A stretch of DNA of 64,000 nucleotides from Poa pratensis (taxonomy: Eukaryota; Streptophyta; Magnoliopsida; Poales; Poaceae): assembly GCA_947311845.1 (NCBI GenBank), contig CAMZMU010000040.1, positions 51,607,557 through 51,671,556 on the forward strand, read 5' to 3'. This document shows, piece after piece, positions 56,401 through 64,000 of the stretch; the first letter of the stretch is position 1, and every line of letters begins with the position of its first letter. The position numbers and the translations under genes were made by a program. The notes below the pieces were generated by a model that was not told the origin of the DNA, did no database searches, and saw nothing but the letters and a program-made list of their open reading frames with translations.

Positions 56401-56937
56401 ATGGTGAAGGGACGCACCGGCCAGCGCGTGAGGCTTTACGTCCGGGGCACCATCCTCGGGTTCAAGAGGTGAGCTCCCCTTCCTTCCTTCGCCCCCGCGG
56501 CGGATCTGGCTGTTTCACGGCGGCGGCGCGATCAATGGCGGTGTTTGTGTGAGTGCAGGTCTAAGTCGAACCAGTACGAGAACACGTCGTTGGTGCAGAT
56601 CGAGGGGGTGAACACCAAGGAGGACGTGGCGTGGTACGCCGGGAAGCGCCTGGCGTACGTCTACAAGGCCAAGACCAAGACCAACGGCACCCACTACCGC
56701 TGCCTCTGGGGCAAGGTCATCCGCCCCCACGGAAACTCCGGCGTCGTCCGCGCCCAGTTCAAGTCCAACCTCCCCGCGGAATCCATGGTGAGTGACCCAC
56801 CCTTTCTCATACTGATACAGTGATATTGCCCTGGTGGGCCGAGCTGCCTGTTAATCATGCTTTGTGCTGAGGTTGTTTCTTTGCTTTGTGTGCAGGGACG
56901 CAAGGTTAGGGTGTTCATGTACCCGAGCAGCATCTAA
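56401..56937 (+). CDS. RPL35A: 60S ribosomal protein L35a (eL33)
   Basis: Three exons, 56401-56468, 56559-56787 and 56896-56937, all GT-AG; 112 aa, the normal plant length. The sequence starts [20 protein letters not shown], contains [40 protein letters not shown] and [13 protein letters not shown], and ends [13 protein letters not shown]. It is a structural component of the large cytosolic ribosomal subunit. The early first intron, site II motifs and telo box are typical of a constitutive, growth-regulated ribosomal protein gene. A TATA-like CATATAAG lies near 56299. It is intact. Confidence 0.97.
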
Positions 56938-58654
56938 GGTTAGCATGCACGCAATGATTTTTGTTTGTTTAGGTTGTTTTGCTCTTTGTGATGCCATTAC
57001 ATGATGACTAATTTTGTTCTAGCCTATGCACAACCATTTGTCTGATAACTTCAGAATGTTGAGTTTGAATGAGTGATAAGATTTTTAGTAAGAATTTGTA
57101 GGTTCAATTAATATATGATCTTATAGATTTGATGTGGTGTGGATATAGGATGCGTGATACGGTCATTTAGGACTGTTTTGTCTGTGTCATGGTCATCTTG
57201 ATTAATACTGTCACCATGGTTCAACACTCCGTTTTTTTGTTCCATTGCCATATGATCCGAGAGCATTCTTGACCATGCATTGGACCATACCCTCCGTAGA
57301 CTCGAATAATTCATAAGTGTTGTCGGTATGTGTTGTTTCGATGCAATTTTTCTCATTGGGAATGCACAATGCACATTTGCTCTTAAGACTGTTGTTTTAT
57401 AACACTGAGATGTATTTGTTCTTGCACATCATGTTCAGATAAAATCAATAGAAAAAACATCAACCAACTGTTGTTAGCAAGTGGCAGTGATACACCCTTC
57501 TAGACTGCTTTAGCATTATCAATTTCGGGGCACTATGTTCTTAGACGATCAACTTGTATTTTCATCAGCTTACAGTTTGCATATTTATTTAGACACAATA
57601 CATTGTTGCCACCGTCTTTTCAATTTTCTAAGGCATGCATGTACTTAAAGAAAAACTTTGACCATACAATATCAACTATATGTGAGTTATATGCCACAAA
57701 AATGATATCATTGGAAACCTTCTGTGAGTTGTTGTCCAGTGGTATATTTTTGTGGAATATAACTATTATTGTTTTGGCAAAATTGATGGTCAATTTTTTC
57801 TTGAATATGTGCATAAACCTGAAATAGAGGGATTATTTTCCAAACTAAGATATTACTCTGTGCTGCTGCATTTTGTTACAACTGTGAATCAAATCTGCTT
57901 TATCTTCCACCCTTTTCTTTTTGTATACTAATTCTTCTTTTTTCTCTTTTTTTTATTAATTGCAGGTTTTGTTGAACTAGTGCCAGTTATGCTTGTTATT
58001 GTCATGAGCTAAAAATGTCATTTATGGCGAATATATTCTATGTTGGCAACTTAACTGTTCATGTATTCTGAGAACCTGTTGAAGTTTTGGCTAGACATGC
58101 TGTCATTTTAGTATTGTTATATCAGCACTTAAAATAGTAATTTGCCCATCAGTCTGAAAGTGTGATTTTGTGGCTTCCTGTGTTTTATCAGCTGTATTGT
58201 TGTTAGCCTATGCGACTTGTTAAGCTAGTACTTAACTAGCTGAGTTGCTATTCGTTGCTACTCAATAGTGCGGTTGGTTTTCGTTCGTGAAACTCCCATG
58301 TCGATCTTCGCATCAGACTGTTGTAGAGCTGTAGATATTCCTTGTACAAGGAACTCCTGAAATCGTGAAACCAATATTCTTCCCTTATTCTGCTTGGCTG
58401 CCTCATCTTTCTTCTTGTTGGTGTGCATTGATACAAAAATCTTCGAGATACAGGTTGCTTGTGGTATAATATTTGTTGAATCAAAAGGTGATCAGATCAA
58501 CTATAGGCAGTTATCCCCAAACTGTCAAACAGTGATCCTGTAAAGTATAAACAAGGTTAGCCTGGCAACACATAACTGTCACCCACGCTGGGTACCTTAG
58601 AGGATCTCCATCAGCTTATCCATTTTTGGCACCCAACCAAATCGAGCCGCATAC
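56938..58654. other. Downstream region of RPL35A, no gene recognised
   Basis: AT-rich, with the RPL35A 3' UTR at its left end. Several short open frames lack recognisable domains. Confidence 0.4.
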
Positions 58655-58960
58655 CTCCTGAATGTGGCGGCAGAATATATAAACGATAAGTAGGCATCCC
58701 CTAAGGTGGGCACGAAGTGGCCGCTTCATGACGTTCAAGAACCCGGCATGTGCCTCGAGGTTGATGGCCATCTCGCCTTCCGCCTCCGTCCACTCGAACT
58801 CCCTCACGAGGTTCGCCACAAAGTACCCAAGGTGGAGCATCGCGACGCCCATGCCGGGGTACATCCTCCTGCCGGCGCCAAACGGCATCATCCTGATCTC
58901 GCCGGCGCTTCAATCTTTCCGGCCGAAACTCATCCGGGTCGTGTTCTCATCATCTCCATC
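58655..58960 (-). pseudogene. Cytochrome P450 C-terminal fragment (CYP89-like)
   Basis: On the minus strand DPDEFRPERL (the PERF region) is followed, after a frameshift, by EIRMMPFGAGRRMYPGMG, with the heme cysteine position changed to Tyr (RMYPG instead of RICPG). It continues AMLHLGYFVANLVREFEW. Loss of the thiolate cysteine and the frame break mean it cannot make an active enzyme. The upstream part is cut off by the LINE beginning at about 58970. It is unrelated in subfamily to the intact P450 at 6.5-8.2 kb. Confidence 0.85.
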
Positions 58961-59033
58961 CCAGATAGGCTAGCCTCCGCTCCACCCCGCTCCGCTCTCG
59001 TCGTCGCCACCTCGGCGACGGCGGCGCCCGCCT

Positions 59034-61757
59034 ATGGCCTCCTCCTCGAGCTCGTCGCCGGCTGCCTCGACGCCGGTTGCTACGCCGCTGCCGGGCCCCC
59101 CGCCTGGGCCCATCCCTGTGGGGGCGCAGCTTCTGTCGGAGGTGCAGGGTGGAGTTACGGCGCCTGTCTCCGCGCCAGCGACCTTCAGAGAGGTGTTAAT
59201 GTCGCCTGCGCCGCAGCCCATGCTGCTCACCGGAGTTTCGCGTCCGCGTCTCAGGTCCGAGGTTTCCGTACCAGAGCAAAGAGGGCCAACCACCGCCTTC
59301 AATGGCAATAACGCCCCTTGGCAGCTGGTAGGCAAGGGAGGGAAAGTGCGGAGGGATGCGGGAAGAAAGCCGTTGCCCAGGTCGAGCTTCAAGGATCTGC
59401 TATATAGGAAGGCAAGAGGCAAGTGTTTCAAGTGCCTATCTCCAGAGCATCGTGTTGTAGACTGCCACAACCTCCCCAAGTGTCTCCTGTGCGGAGGGTT
59501 TGGCCACAAAGCAAGGTGGTGCAAGGGGGAGCAGGGGGAGAAGGGTGCTGAGGCGGCGCAAGGGGCTCCGGTGATTCTGTCGAGGCAGGCGCAAGGTGCG
59601 GCTGCGAAGACGGCAGCGGCCACGTCGAGCTCCAACGAGGGCAAGGGCAAGCAGGCGGAGCCAAGAAAGATGACCGCACCGGCGTCCTACGCGGAGATGA
59701 GGCCGGCGTTGGTGCGCGCTGCGGCTCCACGGACGGCCGCCATCGCGCTGGCCGATCGGAGGCTGGCTGCACGCGGTGTGGTGGCGGTGTCTGTGGGGAG
59801 ATGCCCCGACCTCGAGCTCGCCGACGTCGCACGCATCATCGGCAACAACTTCCAGCTGCCGGACTCGTCCATCGAGGTAACCATGGCTGCAGTTGGGGAG
59901 TATCTGCTCGTCTTCGACACCGTCGCGGCGCGCAACCTGGCCGTGCAGTGGCGGGGAGCTGTGGAGGCGCTGTCGCCGATGGCCGGGCCTATCTCCTTCA
60001 TGCTCACGCCGTGGACGAGGTTCAGGAAGGCTCGCGCGGGCAAGTTGCGCTACAAGGCTCGCGTCTGCCTCGAGGGGGTGCCGGCGGACGCGCATCAGGT
60101 GGAGACGGTTCGTGGGCTCTTCGGCGACACCGACATCATCGAGGGCATCGACGAGTCGCTGCACTCGAAGGAGGAATCGGCCTGCTGCAAGGTCTGGGTT
60201 TGGATGGATGATCTCACGAGGCTGGCTAGGCGTGGCCAGCTTGATTTGGAGGAGCCAATCGAGGTTGGATCGCCGCTGATGCATTTCCCGGAGATGGGGA
60301 TCGAGGCGGAGCCCGTCGGACGCTCAGGTCCACTCAAGACCCTGCAGTATGATGTGATCCTGCACCTCGACAGGGTGCTGGACTACTCCGGCTCGCCCAA
60401 CTCCAGCCCGGTGAGCCGGGGTTCTGGGGACAGCGCCATCAGCGGCATCCCCTCCGACGTGTCCATGTCGGACGCGTTCCCTGTCACCTGGAAGTACAGG
60501 TGGTATCTGGGATACGAGGCGGGCACCTTTCCACCACCGCCGCCGCGGGCTTCGGCCCACTCTCGGCTGCGCTTCCCCGACAGGAGGGATGGGAACGGAG
60601 GCGGCAACGGAGGGGGCGGACGTGGGAGTGGGCAAGGACGTGGTGGCGGAGGACAGACCCAGTGGGTGCGGCGGACTGGCTCCGGCTCCGGCAGCGATGG
60701 GCGGCAGCAGCAGCAGCAGCAGCCTCCGGAGGCAGGAGCAAGGGACAGGTACCACCGACAGCTGGCCGAGATCGTGGTCAGCAATGTGGCCGCGGTGGGC
60801 CAGAAGGGAGCGCCGGTGCAGCCAACAGGAAACGGCCAAGGGCCGCAGGGGCAGACTGTGGCTGTTGATCTGCTGGGTGCAGAGGAGCGGCAGCTAGCAG
60901 CGAGGCAGCCAATGGGAAGTGCGGGGCAGAGGGAGACAGAGGCAGGGGCATGCATGCCAAGCCTGATCGATGTGGACCAGCAGCCGGGTCAACAAGGCCA
61001 AGAAAGGAATGTGGCAGGGCGGTCGGAAGGAGAGCCGGTTCGCGTGCATGCCGGGGCAGAGCAAGGTTGGTCAGGATGGGGAGAGCTCGTGGAGGCGGGA
61101 GCAGCTGCAGACAGGATGGGCAGCTATGCGCCAATGGGCGACCAGAGTCAAGGCGGGAACTTTTCGGTTGTTCTCGCCTCGGATGGAGAGGTGGCTGAGC
61201 AGGGAGATGGGTCAGAGGAGGGCCTGGTATATGGGCCGCATTCCCCTAGAACGCCACCAACCAAGACGACGCCCAGCCCAGTTCCTGAAGATGGGCCAGT
61301 TGTGGAGGAAGCGCATGACAACGACGGTGGCGAAGTGGCGAAGGAAAAAGAAAAAGAGAATGAAGACCCACTGGGCCGGTTCATTGTCTCCGTCTCCAAG
61401 CCTGCTGTCTCCGCCCTGCTTCCACCTCCGCCGCCGCGGCACACCATGAGAGACACCAAGACTCAGAGCAAGAGCAAGAGCAAGGGCGAAGAGGGTAGCA
61501 AGAAGAGTGACCGTCTCGCTGCCAAATCTACGGCGGGATGGACGACGATGGAAAAAGTGAAGATGGTGCTGTTGAAGAAGAGCGGGATGGTGCCAGATGA
61601 TGCCGACCCCAAGGCGATAGATCTGCAGAAGTTCAGCAACATTTACTCCAAGCCTCTGACGGAGAATTTCATGGGTGCAGTGAATGCGCTGGTGCGCACG
61701 ACTGATGCAGCTGCTGGGGGCAGAGGAAAGGCGGCCGCCGTGGGCGCCGCGGCATGA
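59034..61757 (+). CDS. LINE ORF1 protein (zinc-knuckle RNA-binding protein), 907 aa
   Basis: An uninterrupted frame from ATG at 59034. An Ala/Pro/Ser-rich N-terminus is followed by two CX2CX4HX4C zinc knuckles (CFKCLSPEHRVVDC and CLLCGGFGHKARWC, about residues 129-163). Next comes a DUF4283/RRM-like domain (VGRCPDLELADVARIIGNNF ... YLLVFDTVAARNLAVQWRG) with a tail resembling MLTPWTRFRKARAG. A long low-complexity Gly/Gln-rich region and a charged C-terminus with KKSDRLAAKSTAGW complete it. It would coat element RNA. In many plant LINEs the knuckle follows the DUF4283 domain; here it precedes it. Confidence 0.88.
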   Translation: MASSSSSSPAASTPVATPLPGPPPGPIPVGAQLLSEVQGGVTAPVSAPATFREVLMSPAPQPMLLTGVSRPRLRSEVSVPEQRGPTTAFNGNNAPWQLVGKGGKVRRDAGRKPLPRSSFKDLLYRKARGKCFKCLSPEHRVVDCHNLPKCLLCGGFGHKARWCKGEQGEKGAEAAQGAPVILSRQAQGAAAKTAAATSSSNEGKGKQAEPRKMTAPASYAEMRPALVRAAAPRTAAIALADRRLAARGVVAVSVGRCPDLELADVARIIGNNFQLPDSSIEVTMAAVGEYLLVFDTVAARNLAVQWRGAVEALSPMAGPISFMLTPWTRFRKARAGKLRYKARVCLEGVPADAHQVETVRGLFGDTDIIEGIDESLHSKEESACCKVWVWMDDLTRLARRGQLDLEEPIEVGSPLMHFPEMGIEAEPVGRSGPLKTLQYDVILHLDRVLDYSGSPNSSPVSRGSGDSAISGIPSDVSMSDAFPVTWKYRWYLGYEAGTFPPPPPRASAHSRLRFPDRRDGNGGGNGGGGRGSGQGRGGGGQTQWVRRTGSGSGSDGRQQQQQQPPEAGARDRYHRQLAEIVVSNVAAVGQKGAPVQPTGNGQGPQGQTVAVDLLGAEERQLAARQPMGSAGQRETEAGACMPSLIDVDQQPGQQGQERNVAGRSEGEPVRVHAGAEQGWSGWGELVEAGAAADRMGSYAPMGDQSQGGNFSVVLASDGEVAEQGDGSEEGLVYGPHSPRTPPTKTTPSPVPEDGPVVEEAHDNDGGEVAKEKEKENEDPLGRFIVSVSKPAVSALLPPPPPRHTMRDTKTQSKSKSKGEEGSKKSDRLAAKSTAGWTTMEKVKMVLLKKSGMVPDDADPKAIDLQKFSNIYSKPLTENFMGAVNALVRTTDAAAGGRGKAAAVGAAA

Positions 61758-61811
61758 GCCGGTCGACGACTTCGGTTCGTCAGTTAAGAGTGTGCTTCCC
61801 CTGTTTTATCC

Positions 61812-64000
61812 ATGTATCGCCCCCCTTCCTTTTCGGTTAGTGTGAGTTCTAGCTCCATTGTTGAGCTTGCTGTGTTAGTGTGGAATGTTAGAGGTGCCAA
61901 CAGCCCGGCCAAGAGGCGGGCTTTACAGCTGTTCTTCTCTGACAAGAACTGTAACATTGTGTGTCTGCAAGAGACGAAGATTGAGACAATGACTCGAGAC
62001 CTAGTGGTGCAGATGCTTGGGCCGAGATTCGGTGACAGTTTCATCTGTTTGCCTGCCGAGGGCTCACGAGGAGGGATTTTAATTGCTTGCTCAAATGATT
62101 TCAGCATCTCTGTGCATCCTCATATCGCTGCGTCTCGGTTTTCAGTTACAGGTTTGGTGTTGAACAGGACTGACAACACCTCCTGGGCCATCACTGGGGT
62201 CTATGGACCTCAAGAGGATGATGAGAAGATTGAATTCCTGCATGACCTGAAGCTAATAAAGCCAGGGGTTCAGGACAAGTGGATGGTGTTGGGAGATTTT
62301 AACCTCATAAGCAGTGCGGCTGACAAGAGCAATGCAAATTTAAATCTGAGAATGATGGGAAAATTCAAGGCTGTGATTGAAGAGCTCGAACTTATTGACT
62401 ATCCGCTGGTGGGAAGGAAATTCACATGGTCCAATGAGAGGGCAAAGGCCACTCAAACTAGAATTGACAGGATTCTGGTCTCAAAGGAGTGGGACCTGCA
62501 TTACCCACAGTTCCAGCTAACGCCTGCATCTTCAAATGTGTCTGACCACTGCCCACTGATGCTGAACAAAATGGACAGAAAACACTACTCAAAGTTCAGA
62601 TTTGAGGCACACTGGCTGCTTCAAGATGATTTTCTGCAGATCGTTCAGCAGGCCTGGGAGAAGCCGGTGAGATCGAAGGATGCTATCCGAGTTCTTCATA
62701 CAAAACTGTGCCGTACTGCCAAAGCCCTCAAGAAGTGGAATAAAGAAAAGATCAAGTGGACAAAGTTTGTGTCTATGGTGGCGGATGAAATCATTTTTGG
62801 TCTGGATGTGGCGCAGGAGAAAGGGAGCTTACCTCGGATGAAAGGGAGCTCAGAGCAGTCTAAAAAACAAACTTTTGGGTTTCGCAGCCATAGACAGAAT
62901 GAAATGGAAGCAGCGATCTCGGATCACTTGGATCAAGCATGGGGATGCTAATACAAAGCTGTTTCACCTAAGGGCAAATGGCAGAAGAAGGAAAAACCAT
63001 ATCCCCACTCTTCTAGGCCCTGATGGACCTGTTTCTGCGCATGATGAGAAGGCCAAAATTCTTTTACAGCACTTCACAAAGCTGATGGGGTCGAGCCTGC
63101 CAGCTGACACAGACCTAAACTGGGAGGCAATAAACCTTCCAAGGGTGGAATTGGGTCACCTTGATGAGGCCTTTACTCTGACTGAGCTGAAGGAGGCTGT
63201 GGATGGCATGCATGGGGAGAAAGCCCCAGGGCCTGATGGGTTTATTGGAGATTTTTACAAGAAATGCTGGCATATCATCTCTGCTGATCTGCTGGCCGCT
63301 TTGAACCAGATGCATTCGCTGAAAGGAAAGCACTGGAACTTGCTAAACACAGCCTCCATTGTCCTGCTGCCAAAGAAGGAGCAAGCTGCTGATGCAAAAG
63401 ATTACAGGCCGGTCAGTCTCATGCATAGTGCCGCCAAGATCCTGTGCAAGCTGTTGGCAAATAGATTGGCCCCTCACTTGAGCAAACTGGTTTCCAACGG
63501 CCAAAGTGCCTTCATAAAGGGGAGGTCTATCCAGGATAATTTTCTGTATGTGAGGAACGTGATCTGCGATGCAAATAAAAAGAAAACACCGTTGCTGTTC
63601 CTCAAGTTGGACATTGCAAAAGCTTTCGATTCTTTGAACTGGGGATTTCTGATCAAGGTGATGACTGCTATGGGGTTTGGCCAAAGATGGAGAAATATTG
63701 TTTCACTAATTCTGGCTTCATCCTCATCCCGTATTTTGCTTAATGGAGGGCTGGGCAAGCCGTTTACTCACAGAAGAGGTTTAAGGCAAGGGGATCCACT
63801 TTCCCCAATGCTGTTCATACTTGCCATGGAGCCTTTGCATCGACTTTTTGAATTGGCAACGCAGCAACAGGTGCTTTCTGACCTCAAGGTGAGGGCTGCT
63901 AGAATTCGCATCAGTTTGTATGCAGATGATGCGGCGTTGTTTGTTAACCCCATCAAGGAGGACATATCAGCTGTCAATCGGATCCTAAAGCTGTTTGGCG
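61812..64000 (+). pseudogene. LINE ORF2 (endonuclease plus reverse transcriptase), frame broken near 62.83-62.87 kb, partial
   Basis: The first frame, 61812-62951, encodes the apurinic-type endonuclease: VLVWNVRGANSPAKRRALQ, CLQETKIET, VLGDFNLISSAAD and VSDHCPLMLN. Near 62830 and 62865 the frame must shift twice, each as if one base were missing, to continue as WIKHGDANTKLFH. It then reads APGPDGFIGDFYKKCWH, LKLDIAKAFDSLNW and GLRQGDPLSPMLFILAMEP, with YADDA as the RT active site. It is open to the window edge. Confidence 0.85.

Larger units (their letters stand above)
58970..64000 (+). mobile_element. Near-complete LINE, running off the right edge of the window
   Basis: Plus strand, with a GC-rich 5' leader, ORF1 at 59034-61757 and ORF2 from 61812 to beyond the end. 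Order: endonuclease, then RT up to the catalytic YADDA at about 63.93 kb. The zf-RVT or RNase H part and the 3' end lie outside. It is inserted next to or within the P450 pseudogene. The long intact ORF1 suggests a young copy. Confidence 0.9.

Overview
The window is nuclear DNA of a grass. It is most likely from the wheat/barley/Aegilops group (Triticeae). That placement is an inference from spliced plant genes with grass-style GC-rich coding sequence, Stowaway-type MITEs, CACTA and Mutator-like DNA elements, a wheat-type high-copy solo LTR, and very many LINE-type retrotransposon relics. There is no prokaryotic, organellar or viral feature.

Layout. 0.6-2.9 kb (minus): an intact six-exon lysine/histidine-type amino acid transporter. 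5.0-6.3 kb: a 5'-truncated LINE with perfect target-site duplications. 6.5-8.2 kb (minus): an intact two-exon CYP71-type cytochrome P450 whose promoter is split by a 1.46-kb Mutator-like element (8.3-9.75 kb). 10.2-11.4 kb: a retroposed unit. 13.6-21.7 kb: a nest of LINEs, a solo LTR, a 346-bp TRIM and a degenerate LINE reverse-transcriptase gene. 22-37.5 kb: a tandem duplication of a class B (VSP-type) acid phosphatase gene. Copy A (22.05-28.97 kb) has a LINE inside its only intron; copy B (33.65-35.79 kb) has a compact intron. The two copies differ by a series of transposon insertions, and each copy supplies empty sites for the other. 39-47.7 kb: more LINE fragments, two CACTA-like elements, GC-rich retroposons and a Harbinger-like element carrying an ORF. 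48.1-49.2 kb (plus): an intact GT31-type glycosyltransferase. 50.0-55.1 kb (minus): a GON-4-like nuclear protein gene with intact splice sites but five one-base frame breaks. 56.4-56.9 kb (plus): ribosomal protein eL33 (RPL35A), sharing an upstream region with the GON-4-like gene. 58.6-58.96 kb (minus): a P450 pseudogene end, interrupted by a near-complete LINE that runs off the right edge (58.97-64 kb).

The host genes are ordinary housekeeping or metabolic genes and do not form a pathway together. The notable content is the layered transposon record: long target-site duplications, nested insertions, twin-priming inversion, micro-insertions of 14 and 40 bp, and a family of GC-rich, apparently non-coding retroposons (three clear members) that share a 5' end and carry 12-15 bp duplications. 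I see no convincing wholly new functional system. That retroposon family, and the frame-broken but splice-intact GON-4-like gene, are the best candidates for follow-up.
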